The notes under the pieces are model-generated. The model worked only from the letters and a program-made list of their open reading frames with translations, had not been told where the DNA came from and did no database searches. From Bradyrhizobium quebecense (GTDB taxonomy: Bacteria; Pseudomonadota; Alphaproteobacteria; Rhizobiales; Xanthobacteraceae), in NCBI RefSeq assembly GCF_013373795.3, contig NZ_CP088022.1, positions 4,712,001-4,776,000 on the forward strand: DNA of 64,000 nucleotides, read 5' to 3'. Below, piece by piece: positions 8,614 to 20,392 of this stretch. Position 1 is the first letter of the stretch. Every line of letters begins with the position of its first letter. A program made the position numbers and the translations under genes.

Positions 8614-9861
8614 TCAGGCAGGCTGCGCAACCGGGCGTACGACCGGCTTTTCGACGATCGGCAGGTTGATCAGCGCCGACAGCACGCCGAACAGCACCGA
8701 CAGCCACCAGATCGGCGCGTAGGAGCCATACTGCTCGAACACGACGCCGCCGAGCCAGACCCCGAGGAAGCCGCCCACCTGATGGCTGACGAAGGCGAAG
8801 CCGTAGAGGGTGGAGAACCAGCGGGTGCCGAACATCAGCGCGACCAGCGCCGAGGTCGGAGGCACGCTCGAGAGCCACAGCAGCCCCGAGACCGCGCCGA
8901 ATGCGATCGCCGAGAACGGCGTCACCGGGAACGAGATGAAGGCGACGGTCGCCAGCGCGCGCGAAAAGTAGATCGCCGAGAGCAGGTAGCGCTTCGGAAA
9001 GAAGTTCTGCAGCCAGCCGACGCTGAGCGAGCCCACGATGTTGAACAGGCCGATCGCCGCAACCACCCAGCCGCCGGTGGTCGCCGGAATGCCGCGGTCG
9101 GCCAGATAGGCCGGCAGATGGATGGTGATGAAGGCAAGCTGGAAGCCGCAGGTGAAGAAACCGAGCACCAGCAGCACATAGGAGCGATGGCCGAAGGCTT
9201 CGGCGAGCGCGGTCTTGAACGACTGCTGGTCGGCGGCCGACACCTTGCCGGCCTCGGCGGGTGGCGTCACAAGCGCGAGCGAGAGCGGCACGATCAGCAG
9301 CATCAGCGCGCTGAACACGACGAGCGCGGTCTGCCAGCCGAAATTGTCGATCATCGCAACGCCAAACGGCGCGAACAGGAACTGGCCGAACGAACCGGCG
9401 GCGGTGCCGGCACCCAGCGCGATGCCGCGCTTCTCCGGCGGCAACAGCTTGCTGAACGCTGCCAGCACCAGATTGAACGACGAGCCCGACAGGCCGAAAC
9501 CGATCAGCACGCCGGCGCTGATGTCGAGCGACAATGAGGTGGTCGAGTAACGCATCAGCAGCAGGCCGGCGGCGTACAGCAAGGCGCCGACGATCATGAC
9601 GCGCAGCAGGCCGAAGCGGTCGGCAATGGCGCCTGCGATCGGCTGGCCGAGCCCCCACAACAGGTTCTGCAGCGCGATGGCAAGGCCGAACACGTCGCGG
9701 CCCCAGGCGAATTCGCGGCCCATCGGCTGCACGAAGAAGCCGAGGCTGGAGCGTGGGCCGAAACTCAGCAGTGCGATCGCACAGCCGCAGACGATGATGA
9801 CGAGCGGTGTGCGCCAGGTGGTGCCCGATGTCGGTCGGAGATCCCCGCTGCTAACGGCCAT
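8614..9861 (-). CDS. MFS transporter
   Basis: A 415-residue major facilitator with about twelve hydrophobic segments in the inner membrane. The loop after segment 2 reads G-A-I-A-D-R-F-G-L-L-R, the usual MFS motif A position, and an L-G-A-G-T-A-A-G-S-F-G-Q block lies near mid-first half. The substrate cannot be predicted; the fold resembles monocarboxylate/oxalate-type carriers. The start is ATG 9861 with a GGGGGAA site; upstream in-frame codons belong to a non-coding leader. That ribosome site lies in one arm of a perfect hairpin (9868-9892). Confidence 0.82.
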   Translation of the reverse strand: MAVSSGDLRPTSGTTWRTPLVIIVCGCAIALLSFGPRSSLGFFVQPMGREFAWGRDVFGLAIALQNLLWGLGQPIAGAIADRFGLLRVMIVGALLYAAGLLLMRYSTTSLSLDISAGVLIGFGLSGSSFNLVLAAFSKLLPPEKRGIALGAGTAAGSFGQFLFAPFGVAMIDNFGWQTALVVFSALMLLIVPLSLALVTPPAEAGKVSAADQQSFKTALAEAFGHRSYVLLVLGFFTCGFQLAFITIHLPAYLADRGIPATTGGWVVAAIGLFNIVGSLSVGWLQNFFPKRYLLSAIYFSRALATVAFISFPVTPFSAIAFGAVSGLLWLSSVPPTSALVALMFGTRWFSTLYGFAFVSHQVGGFLGVWLGGVVFEQYGSYAPIWWLSVLFGVLSALINLPIVEKPVVRPVAQPA

Positions 9862-9867
9862 CTTGTA

Positions 9868-9892
9868 TTCCCCCGCAACTGCTGCGGGGGAA
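9868..9892 (-). promoter_or_regulatory. Leader hairpin covering the MFS ribosome site
   Basis: A perfect 10-bp stem (TTCCCCCGCA / TGCGGGGGAA, minus strand) with a 5-base loop. The 3' arm supplies the Shine-Dalgarno GGGGG of the MFS gene, whose ATG begins 6 bases later, so folding would hide the ribosome site. Confidence 0.55.
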
Positions 9893-10050
9893 CCGCCCCG
9901 CGAAACATTGCCGGGAGTTAATGCATCTGCATGGAAAGCCCAAGAGGCGGCGGAGAAAAATATTCGCTCGCAAGGCAGCTCTGCAGAATCCGGGAGGATG
10001 ACGAGCGTCATTCCGGGGTATGGCGAACCTGGAATGGAAGGCAGGAGGCG

Positions 10051-11532
10051 TTATCGCTTGGCGCTGGCCTGCTCGGCCGAGCTCTGGGCGGCTTCGGCGA
10101 GTTGCGCCGAGATCTTGGCGGTCTCGGCCGGGTTGCCCCAGCTCGGTGCGTCGCTGCCGTCGCCCCAGGCGCGCGGGCGATAGAAGGTGTGGACGCCGAA
10201 CTTGTACGTCTTCTTCATTTCACTGACCCAGGACGGCCGCACCCAATAGGCGTGGTAGTGGGTCGAGCGATCGACTTCCGGCAGCCACAATTTGCCGTCG
10301 AGGATCGCCTTCGAGATCTTCTTCGCGCGGTCCCACATGTCGGGCTCGCGGACCACGTCGGGGATGTTGTCGCAGGCGAAGGTGAACTGGCAGGCGTAGT
10401 GGCGGTTCTTGTTCTGGTAGACCACGCCGCACACCGTCTCCGGATATTTGCCGGAGAAAGCGCGGTTCAGCACCACCTGGGCGACTGCGATCTGGCCCCG
10501 CACCGCTTCGCCGCGCGCTTCGAAATAGACCGCCTCGGCGAGGCACTTCTCCGACTTGGCGCGCGATTTCTCGTCGAACAGGCCGAGCCGCTCCGCCGGC
10601 GTCTTGGTGTGCTGGTCGTCGGCGTTGACCTCACCTTTCGGCGCGATGCTCTCGCCCATCTCGCCGGCCTTGACCGGGCCGTCGGCATCGACCGGCAGTG
10701 ACGCCATCACCTTCAGGTCGGGATCGGGCTGCGCTGCCGGCACAACGACCACCGGCGCCTCGCCGGGCTGCCAGCGCTCGAGATTCTCGGGCGTGCCGAG
10801 CGACGAGCCGAAGAACAGGCTGGCGGTCTTGAATGCAAACGGGTCGCGCTCATGCGTTGCATCGGCAGGCGGCGCAGCGGCAGGCTTCGCGGGCACAGGC
10901 TTCAGATCATCGAGCGGGCTGGCCTCGAGCGACATCGACACGTCGTATTGCTGCGGCGACGGCTTGGTATATTGCGGCAACGGCGGCGCACGCAGCGCCT
11001 CCTGCAATTCGGGATCGAGCGGGGCGTTGTCGGCCGGTGCGGTTGCGGTCTTCATGCCCTTGGCCGACGAATTCGATATCGCGGGATCCTCGTTCGCCGG
11101 AGCCGTGTTCGCGGGCTGTGCAGGATCGACCTGGTCAGGCCGCCCGACGACGAGACGATCGCCCTTCAGGGTGCGATCGACCTTGGGAAAATCGGATGCC
11201 TGGTAGCGCGGCGGCGGAGCTGCGATCGGATTGCGCGTCACGGTGCCGGTGATGTCCGCGCTCGGACTGTCCAGCCTTGCGAGCAGGATTTGCGGATCCT
11301 GCGGCGCGGAAGTTCCGATCGGACGGCCGAAGCTGTAGGTCGCGACCTGGATGGAGCCGACCGCGGAGGCGAAGACGCGTTTCTGCCAGCGCTCGGCGAC
11401 GCCGGGCTGCCGGGCCAAAAGCGACGCAATATCCTGATATCCGAGCTCGGTCGGCATCAGTGCGAAGATGCCAAGACCGAGACCGAAGAGCGCAAGACGT
11501 GCGCCCTTCGGCTGGTTACGCGACACAAACAT
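10051..11532 (-). CDS. SleB-family cell wall hydrolase
   Basis: A 493-residue protein. The N-terminus has one hydrophobic segment (about residues 15-27) that may anchor it in the inner membrane. A long Pro/Ala-rich, low-complexity middle leads to a C-terminal SleB/hydrolase-2 domain: C-L-A-E-A-V-Y-F-E-A-R-G-E, then V-A-Q-V-V-L-N-R and T-H-Y-H-A-Y-W-V. In this family the glutamate of the first motif is the likely catalytic acid for cutting peptidoglycan glycan strands. ATG 11532 is the first ATG; a TTG at 11547 is possible. It sits alone between a rightward repeat region and the MFS gene. Confidence 0.83.
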   Translation of the reverse strand: MFVSRNQPKGARLALFGLGLGIFALMPTELGYQDIASLLARQPGVAERWQKRVFASAVGSIQVATYSFGRPIGTSAPQDPQILLARLDSPSADITGTVTRNPIAAPPPRYQASDFPKVDRTLKGDRLVVGRPDQVDPAQPANTAPANEDPAISNSSAKGMKTATAPADNAPLDPELQEALRAPPLPQYTKPSPQQYDVSMSLEASPLDDLKPVPAKPAAAPPADATHERDPFAFKTASLFFGSSLGTPENLERWQPGEAPVVVVPAAQPDPDLKVMASLPVDADGPVKAGEMGESIAPKGEVNADDQHTKTPAERLGLFDEKSRAKSEKCLAEAVYFEARGEAVRGQIAVAQVVLNRAFSGKYPETVCGVVYQNKNRHYACQFTFACDNIPDVVREPDMWDRAKKISKAILDGKLWLPEVDRSTHYHAYWVRPSWVSEMKKTYKFGVHTFYRPRAWGDGSDAPSWGNPAETAKISAQLAEAAQSSAEQASAKR

Positions 11533-11782
11533 CGTACGCTCACGCAACGCTTACTGAGTGCAATCGAACGCGGTACATCCGCGCAATTCGACCTTTCTCG
11601 TTGCTAACTTGTTTAGGTTGCCGCGGAGTTAATCGGCGTTGCACGCGCGCTACACTCAAGCGATCGCGCATCCGAGGCGCGCTGCATCAGGCGCCTTGGT
11701 AAACGCGCGGCGCATGAAAATCGTAAACACCGGGTCAATGAGAATGGTGAACAAAGTGTTGCAGGCGGTGACCGCAATGCAC
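11533..11782. other. Intergenic region, no gene seen
   Basis: About 250 bases upstream of the leftward SleB gene. It should hold the SleB promoter, but no convincing -35/-10 pair was found. No open frame here has a credible ribosome site. Confidence 0.4.
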
Positions 11783-11872
11783 CGTCATTGCGAGCGAAGC
11801 GAAGCAATCCATCTCACCGCACATGCGGGTCGATGGATTGCTTCGTCGCTATCGCTCCTCGCAATGACGGTG
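11779..11872. repeat. Long palindromic repeat, CGTCATTGCGAG type, copy 1
   Basis: An inverted repeat bounded by GCACCGTCATTGCGAG and CTCGCAATGACGGTGC, with a second internal arm pair GAAGCAATCCA / TGGATTGCTTC. Two further copies lie at 33196-33281 and 50157-50240. Confidence 0.85.
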
Positions 11873-11886
11873 CTTACCAAGTGCCT

Positions 11887-11920
11887 CAACAAACAAAATG
11901 GCCGGGACTTGGTCCCGGCC
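11887..11920 (-). terminator. Rho-independent terminator of the dikinase gene
   Basis: A perfect 9-bp stem (GGCCGGGAC / GTCCCGGCC) with a 3-base loop, followed on the minus strand by ATTTTGTTTGTTG. It lies 28 bases past the dikinase stop codon. Confidence 0.85.
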
Positions 11921-11947
11921 ACTGCACCCTTGGAACGACTTGATCGC

Positions 11948-14863
<2,916 letters not shown>

Positions 14864-14954
14864 GTCAGACAACAATCCGAAAAGAGGGGTCGAAGATGCG
14901 CGCCTTACACCATTTTGGGGGGTTCCGCGCAAGCCGCGAAACCCCGCTTTCCCG

Positions 14955-15110
14955 CTACAGGTGCAGCCAGCGCAGCAGGCCCATCCCCACGAGCCCGACG
15001 AAGATCAGGTAGATCGCGACGATGTAGTTGAGCAGCCGCGGCATGATCAGGATCAGGATGCCTGCAATCAGAGCGACAATGTGCGGCAAATGCCCAGCGG
15101 TGATGACCAT
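14955..15110 (-). CDS. DUF3096 small membrane protein
   Basis: A 51-residue protein made almost entirely of two hydrophobic helices separated by M-P-R-L-L-N-Y, the DUF3096 pattern (I-A-G-I-L-I-L-I-x-P-R-L-L-N-Y-I-V-A-I-Y-L). GGAGA about 8 bases upstream supports ATG 15110. It is too short to stand out and is easily lost inside a longer spurious frame that runs upstream. Function unknown; probably an inner-membrane protein. Confidence 0.8.
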   Translation of the reverse strand: MVITAGHLPHIVALIAGILILIMPRLLNYIVAIYLIFVGLVGMGLLRWLHL

Positions 15111-15345
15111 TGAAGAGTTCTCCGGCGGTTTTTGGAGGAGCGAATCGAGCGGCAGTTTATCCGCTGCGGGGGTTTCCACATCAAGACGTCCGTCACGGCC
15201 TGAGAGTTCCCGCAACTCACGAAAATTGCTCCAAAATGCCGCGTATGTGGCGGCGGTTTTTCCGGAACATCGCCACACCAGATGCATTGGCTCGCCGTGC
15301 GCATCGGCGAAGGCCGGCGCGCGCGTCAGACGAATGGAGCGAGCC

Positions 15346-15705
15346 ATGCGAAACAGAATACTTGCCGTTGCAGCGGTTGCTGCTGCGATCACGGTGCCGG
15401 CTGTTGCCGCACAGGCCCAGACCGTCGGCATTGTCCGCGGTGGCCCGCCGGTTGCAGTCGAGGATGACGAGGGCATTGCCGTCGAGCAGCGCCCGGCATT
15501 CCGCGAATACATCGTGCGCGAGCGCGTACCGAACTACACCGTTCCGGATCGCGTCGTGGTCGGCACCGTGTTGCCGGATGCCGGCGTAACCTATTACGAC
15601 GTGCCGCAACGGTTCGGCGCGACGCCTTATCGCTACACCGTTGTGAATGGCGAGACCGTTCTGGTCGAGCCGCGTTCGCGACGGATCGTTCAGGTCGTCG
15701 AATAG
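15346..15705 (+). CDS. DUF1236 secreted protein
   Basis: A 119-residue protein with a signal peptide (about residues 1-24, A-A-Q-A-Q). The mature part contains the DUF1236 pattern, with Y-T-V-P-D-R-V-V-V-G-T-V-L-P and the ending P-Y-R-Y-T-V-V-N-G-E-T-V-L-V-E-P-R-S-R-R-I-V-Q. The start is ATG 15346 with GGAG 6 bases upstream; an ATG at 15334 lies too early. It is probably periplasmic. DUF1236 is frequent in Rhizobiales and has no known function. A terminator follows. Confidence 0.82.
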   Translation: MRNRILAVAAVAAAITVPAVAAQAQTVGIVRGGPPVAVEDDEGIAVEQRPAFREYIVRERVPNYTVPDRVVVGTVLPDAGVTYYDVPQRFGATPYRYTVVNGETVLVEPRSRRIVQVVE

Positions 15706-15783
15706 CGCAACTCTGCACGATCGCCTGAACGAACAGTCCGGGCGCCGCGCAAGCGGATGTGCGCGCAGATCGACCGGACCAGA

Positions 15784-15822
15784 AAGCCCCGCCCGGCCTC
15801 CCCTCCGGGCGGGGCTCTTCTG
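15784..15822 (+). terminator. Rho-independent terminator after the DUF1236 gene
   Basis: A strong GC stem, AGCCCCGCCCGG paired with CCGGGCGGGGCT around a short loop, followed by CTTCTGTTCT. Confidence 0.8.
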
Positions 15823-15868
15823 TTCTAAAGCATGATGAGATTAGGCTGAGCTGGAGCGGCGTCGAAAA

Positions 15869-16024
15869 GTTCACCTCTCCCTTTGGGAGAGGTCGATTTG
15901 CACAGCAAATCGGGTGAGGGGTTACGGTCTGTCGAGAGAAGCAAGAGCCCTCACCCGGATTGCACCGGACGATGCTTCGCATCGCCGAGAGCAATCCGAC
16001 CTCTCCCCGACGGGAGAGGTGAAC
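15869..16024. repeat. Long inverted repeat, CACCTCTCCC...GGGAGAGGTG type
   Basis: The ends GTTCACCTCTCCC and GGGAGAGGTGAAC are inverted, with inner copies of GGGAGAGGTCG / CGACCTCTCC and GGGTGAGGG / CCCTCACCC. The same family occurs at 29181-29305. It fills most of the 15706-16081 gap, in which I see no gene. Confidence 0.8.
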
Positions 16025-16081
16025 CGAAAGCGCGGCAAGCCGATTCAACCAAAACTCTTCCCGCTTCAGTGTCGCACCGAA

Positions 16082-17182
16082 TTACGATTTCAGGATCGAG
16101 AGCAGCGTCGAGGTCGACTTGTAGCTCTTGATCGCGGCGTCCTGGAAATCCTGCGTCCAGTTGGCCGCCTGGCGTTCCTCAGCACTCATCGAGGAATATT
16201 GCTTGAGGATGCCGAGGCTGAACTGGCGCGGATCGCCGGCGGACTGGCTCTGCTTCAATGCATCGAGCACGGCAAGGCGGGTCCGCGTGTTGAGTTCCTG
16301 CTTGGCCGCGAAGATCTCCTCGCCCGAAAACTTCTTGTCCTGGTTCAGCGAGATCGCCGACAGCGAGCGGTTGTCGAGCGAGGACAGGTCGGCGAGCTGC
16401 CCGGTCTTGCGGCGGGAATCGTACACCAGTTGCTTGCCGCTCTTCGCCGCCTCGCTCTTCTGCCGATCGAGGAAGGCGCGCACGTCGCTCGCCACGCCGC
16501 TGAAGTCGCGCGTGTTACCCGTCGTGGGAGATGTGGTTCCCGCCAGCGCGGCCGCGATCGGGTCGCCTGGAATTCCCGCCGGCGCCTTGTTCGGATCCTG
16601 CTGCGTCGCCTGATAGCCCTTCAGCACCGCGGCGCGCTGGTTGGCCCAGGTGGCGGTGGCCTTTTCCTCATCGCTGGCGCCGTCGAGATAGTCGAGCGCC
16701 GACTTGTAGCTGACGCTGTAGTCGCCGGTCAGGCGCGTGGTCGCAAGCGACGGCGCTAAGGCCTTGTCGAAGCGCTGCTTCAGTTCGGTGGCGGCGACCG
16801 CCTGCTCGTCCGGCGTGAACTTGCCGCCATTGTTGGTCGAGATCGCAAACAGCGAGCGGCGATCAAGTGTCGAGAGATCGATGGTGGTCTTGCCGTCGAC
16901 GATCGGCTTGTTCACGCCCGCGACCGTGTAGAGCCGGTCGAGCGTGACGCGCGCGTCGTTGGTGACGGTCGCAAAATCCGGCAGCGGCGCCTTGGCGAGC
17001 TGCGCGCGGGCGGCGTCCGACAGCGTCAGGTTGGTTGCAGCGCTCGATGTCGCGGACGCCGACAGGTCGCCGGCGGTGCCGTCGCCCGACAAAGTCGCCG
17101 CCAGCGAGGGCGTCGCGGCGGCCCGCGCATAGGCCGAACCATATTGGGCGTAAGGATTGGGCGTGGTGCCGATCGAGGTCAT
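16082..17182 (-). CDS. Hypothetical protein with duplicated EF-hand-like unit
   Basis: A 366-residue soluble protein of no named family. It consists of a Ser/Ala-rich N-terminus (1-60) and two copies of a unit of about 120 residues (roughly 76-192 and 233-356). Each unit has a D-x-R-x-x-L-D-R start, an L-D-R/N-R-S-L-x-A-I-S helix, a loop resembling a degenerate EF-hand (S-T-N-N-G-G-K-F-T-P-D-E at 115-126; S-L-N-Q-D-K-K-F-S-G-E-E at 278-289), and a closing W-A/T-x-x-x-x-A-x-I/L-K-x-Y segment. There is no signal peptide. A perfect 18-bp palindrome lies 30 bases upstream of the start. Calcium binding is conjecture. Confidence 0.65.
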   Translation of the reverse strand: MTSIGTTPNPYAQYGSAYARAAATPSLAATLSGDGTAGDLSASATSSAATNLTLSDAARAQLAKAPLPDFATVTNDARVTLDRLYTVAGVNKPIVDGKTTIDLSTLDRRSLFAISTNNGGKFTPDEQAVAATELKQRFDKALAPSLATTRLTGDYSVSYKSALDYLDGASDEEKATATWANQRAAVLKGYQATQQDPNKAPAGIPGDPIAAALAGTTSPTTGNTRDFSGVASDVRAFLDRQKSEAAKSGKQLVYDSRRKTGQLADLSSLDNRSLSAISLNQDKKFSGEEIFAAKQELNTRTRLAVLDALKQSQSAGDPRQFSLGILKQYSSMSAEERQAANWTQDFQDAAIKSYKSTSTLLSILKS

Positions 17183-17211
17183 CGGGGAGGTCCCTGCATT
17201 GGCGCGAGGGG

Positions 17212-17229
17212 CGATTTCTTAAGAAATCG
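17212..17229. promoter_or_regulatory. Perfect 18-bp palindrome upstream of the EF-hand-like gene
   Basis: CGATTTCTT followed directly by AAGAAATCG. It is 30 bases upstream of the leftward start codon, a position suited to an operator or a 5' leader hairpin. No adjacent regulator gene is present. Confidence 0.5.
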
Positions 17230-17321
17230 TTGACTCGCCAGGACCCTCGCAGGGCATGGTTAATAAATTGCGAATTGTTTCGAAATATTTCTGGCGCGAC
17301 ACATCTCGTGGCGGCAACCCC

Positions 17322-17696
17322 TTACCTGTCGACGACCCAGGCGTGGCGGCGCTGCGTAAAGACCGATTGCGACGGCGCGGGAAAATCAGGGTCCGCGAAG
17401 GCGCCGACTGCAACGCCTATCAGATCCGGCGCGCGACCGGGCTCCCAATAGACCGACGATCCGCAATTCGGGCAGAAATGAAAGACCACTGGAGACCCGC
17501 TGCCGCCGATGCGGCTGTATTCGCGCGCCTCGCCCTGCGGCTCGACATCGGCGCGCGGAAAGAACGCGGCGACGCCATAGGTACTGCCGGTTCGCTTCTG
17601 GCACTCCAGGCAATGACACAGCGATATCGTGAGGGGTTCGCCCTGACAGGTGACGCGGAGCTGTCCGCAGGCGCATGTCGCGAGCCTTGCCATCAT
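17322..17696 (-). CDS. GFA family zinc protein
   Basis: A 124-residue member of the GFA (glutathione-dependent formaldehyde-activating) fold. Zinc-binding cysteines are seen in C-A-C-G-Q-L, C-H-C-L-E-C and F-C-P-N-C-G-S-S-V-Y-W. Despite the family name, most members have no proven role in formaldehyde metabolism. The ATG at 17696 overlaps the stop of the upstream methyltransferase gene as TGATG, with a site in AAGGGCAGG; another ATG follows at once. The pair is probably cotranscribed. Confidence 0.85.
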   Translation of the reverse strand: MMARLATCACGQLRVTCQGEPLTISLCHCLECQKRTGSTYGVAAFFPRADVEPQGEAREYSRIGGSGSPVVFHFCPNCGSSVYWEPGRAPDLIGVAVGAFADPDFPAPSQSVFTQRRHAWVVDR

Positions 17697-18289
17697 CACC
17701 TGCCCTTGCTGGCGACCAGCCGGTGAATGACCTTACCGGACGAGGCGCTGACGACTTCCGCATCGAGCAGCAATTCGGCCGCCGCCAACTCAGCCCGCAC
17801 CAGCGCCGTATCGAAGGCTGCATAGAGCCGGCCGTGCGCATCGCGCGCATCGTCACCTGCGGTGACGCGCCAGCTCAGATAGAAGATGCCGCCGGGCGTC
17901 ACGAGTTCGAACATGCGGCGCACCGACGGCGCGATCAGCGCGGGATCGAGATGCATGATCACGGTCTCGCACAGCACATTGTCGAAGCTGTTGGCGGCGA
18001 CGCCGGATAGCTCGGGCAATTCGGCGTGGGTAAAGCGCAGCGTCGGGTAGCGGGCACGAGCTTCCGTGAGCAGGCCCTCGGAGGCATCAAAGCCTTCGGC
18101 CGGAAAACCGTTGGCATTCAGCCACGCCACCTCGCGGCCGCTGCCGCAGCCGATATCGGCTGTTACGCCGCCCTTGATGAAGAATTGCCCGACGATCTCT
18201 TGCAGATCGACCGGCGCCGGCTGCTCGTGCCAGTCCTGCGCAAACGCCGCCGCCTCCTTGTCGTAAGCGGCGAGCGTTGCGCGGTCCAT
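17696..18289 (-). CDS. Class I SAM-dependent methyltransferase
   Basis: A 197-residue methyltransferase. Motif I is A-D-I-G-C-G-S-G-R-E at about residues 44-53, followed by the acidic motif II G-F-D-A-S-E-G-L-L and motif IV N-V-L-C-E-T-V-I-M-H-L. The target is unknown. It is separated from glyS by only 3 bases and from the GFA gene by an overlap, so all three could follow glyQS in one transcript. Confidence 0.82.
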   Translation of the reverse strand: MDRATLAAYDKEAAAFAQDWHEQPAPVDLQEIVGQFFIKGGVTADIGCGSGREVAWLNANGFPAEGFDASEGLLTEARARYPTLRFTHAELPELSGVAANSFDNVLCETVIMHLDPALIAPSVRRMFELVTPGGIFYLSWRVTAGDDARDAHGRLYAAFDTALVRAELAAAELLLDAEVVSASSGKVIHRLVASKGR

Positions 18290-18292
18290 CGG

Positions 18293-20392
18293 TTAGCCCT
18301 CGATCCGGGAGAAATCCGCCACCGCGCGCGTCGCGGCGCGGATCTCGTTGAGCAGCTTCAGGCGGTTTTCGCGGATCTTCGGATCGTCGTCGTTGACCTT
18401 GACCTTGTCGAAGAACGCGTCGACCGCCGGACGCAGCTTGGCCATCGCGCTCATCGCGGCGGCGAAGTCTTCCTTGGCGACGGCGGCGGAGGCCTCGGCC
18501 TTCACCTGGTCGATCGCCTTGGCCAGCGCCTTCTCTTCGTCGAGCTTGTAGAGCGCGACGTCGGGCGCGCCGTCGAAGGTCCGCTTGTCCTTCTTCTCCT
18601 CGATGCTGAGGATGTTGCTGGCGCGTTTTGTGCCCGCGAGCAGGTTCTTGCCGTCGTCGCTGTCGAGGAATTTGCCGAGCGCCTCGACGCGGCGAACCAC
18701 GAGCAGGAGATCGTCCTGGCCGCCGAGCGAGAACACCGCATCGACGAGATCGTGCCGCGCACCCTGGTCGCGCAGCTGGACCTTCAGGCGGTCGGCGAAG
18801 AAGGCGAGCAGATCGTTCGGCAGTGTTTCCGCATCAGTCTTGACCGAGAGCCCAAGCAACGCGGATTTGGCCGCCTTCAGGATCGGCAGGCGCAACGTGT
18901 TCTCGACGATCAACCTGATCGCGCCCAGCGCTGCGCGGCGCAGCGCGTAGGGATCCTTCGATCCCGTCGGCTTCTCGTCGATCGCCCAGAATCCGGCAAG
19001 CGTGTCGAGCTTGTCCGCCAGCGCCACCGCGACGCTCACCGGATCGGTCGGCACGCGATCGGTCGGCCCCTGCGGCTTCCAGTGCTCCTCGCTCGCCGCG
19101 GCGACGGATGCATCCTCCCCCTGTGCCAGCGCGTAATACTTGCCCATCAGGCCCTGCAATTCAGGGAATTCGCCGACGACTTCGGTCAGCAAATCCGCTT
19201 TCGCAAGGCGCGCGGCGCGCTTGGTCTTGTCGACATCGGCGCCGACCAGCGGCGCGATCTCGGCGGCGAGGCGCTCGATCCGCTTGATGCGCGCGGCCTG
19301 CGTGCCGAGCTTCTCGTGGAACACGATCTGCTCGAACTTCGGCAGCCGGTCCTCGAGCTTGGATTTCAGATCGGTCTCGTAGAAGAACTTCGCGTCCGAC
19401 AGCCGCGGGCGGATGACGCGTTCATTGCCGGCGACGATGGTCTTGCCGCCGTCGGGCGCCTCGATGTTGGCGGTCAGCACGAACTTGTTGGTCAGCTTCC
19501 CGGTCTTGGGATCCCTGACCACAAAGCACTTCTGGTTGTTGCGGATGGTGGCGCGGATCACTTCGTCGGGAATCGACAAGAATTCCTTCTCGAACGATCC
19601 CATCATCACGACCGGCCATTCGACGAGACCCGAAACCTCGTCGAGCAGCACCTGGTCCTCGACCAGCTCGAGACCCTGCGCGAACGCCAACTGCCTGGCG
19701 TCGGTCAGGATCGTATCCTTGCGGCGCTCGGGATCGAGTACGACCTTGGCGTCGAGCAGCTTGGCCTCGTAATCCTCGAAGCGGCGGACCGAGATCGCAC
19801 CCGGCGCCATGAAGCGGTGGCCAAAGGTGGTCTGCCCGGCCTCGATGCCATCGACCGAGAACTTGACGGCATCGGGCTCCTCGGTCTCCAGACCGAAGGT
19901 CGCGGTGATGGCGTGCAGCGGCCGCACCCAGGTGAGCGAACCCGATTTGGCCGAGCGCGCGCCCCAGCGCATCGATTTCGGCCAGGGGAAGGTGCGGATG
20001 ATCACCGGGATCATCTCCGCGATCACGTCGATCGCTGCCCGGCCGGGCTTCTCGATCAGCGCGATGTAGAAATCGCCCTTCTTCGGGTCGGTCTGGATCT
20101 TGGCCTCGCTGATCGAGGTGAGACCAGTGGCCTTCAGGAAGCCCTGAATCGCGGGCTCGGGTCCGCCGACGCGCGGGCCGCGGCGCTCGTCCTTCAAATC
20201 GGGCTGGCGCGCCGGAATGCCGTGCACGGTGAGCGCAAGGCGGCGCGGGGTCGCGAACGCCTTGGCGCCCTCGTAGACGAGGCCCTCGGCGACCAACTTG
20301 TCGGTCACCATGCGGCGCAGATCGTCCGCCGCCTTCGCCTGCATGCGCGCGGGAATTTCTTCGGAGAACAGTTCGAGGAGGAGATCGGGCAT
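18293..20392 (-). CDS. glyS: Glycyl-tRNA synthetase beta subunit
   Basis: A 699-residue beta chain of the bacterial alpha2-beta2 glycyl-tRNA synthetase, needed for tRNA recognition and charging. It begins with the family N-terminus [18 protein letters not shown]. Conserved blocks F-A-T-P-R-R-L-A and G-P-x-x-x-x follow, and a C-terminal anticodon-binding/DALR region holds [11 protein letters not shown]. Its ATG overlaps the glyQ stop by one base (TGATG), the usual glyQS arrangement. Confidence 0.96.
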   Translation of the reverse strand: MPDLLLELFSEEIPARMQAKAADDLRRMVTDKLVAEGLVYEGAKAFATPRRLALTVHGIPARQPDLKDERRGPRVGGPEPAIQGFLKATGLTSISEAKIQTDPKKGDFYIALIEKPGRAAIDVIAEMIPVIIRTFPWPKSMRWGARSAKSGSLTWVRPLHAITATFGLETEEPDAVKFSVDGIEAGQTTFGHRFMAPGAISVRRFEDYEAKLLDAKVVLDPERRKDTILTDARQLAFAQGLELVEDQVLLDEVSGLVEWPVVMMGSFEKEFLSIPDEVIRATIRNNQKCFVVRDPKTGKLTNKFVLTANIEAPDGGKTIVAGNERVIRPRLSDAKFFYETDLKSKLEDRLPKFEQIVFHEKLGTQAARIKRIERLAAEIAPLVGADVDKTKRAARLAKADLLTEVVGEFPELQGLMGKYYALAQGEDASVAAASEEHWKPQGPTDRVPTDPVSVAVALADKLDTLAGFWAIDEKPTGSKDPYALRRAALGAIRLIVENTLRLPILKAAKSALLGLSVKTDAETLPNDLLAFFADRLKVQLRDQGARHDLVDAVFSLGGQDDLLLVVRRVEALGKFLDSDDGKNLLAGTKRASNILSIEEKKDKRTFDGAPDVALYKLDEEKALAKAIDQVKAEASAAVAKEDFAAAMSAMAKLRPAVDAFFDKVKVNDDDPKIRENRLKLLNEIRAATRAVADFSRIEG

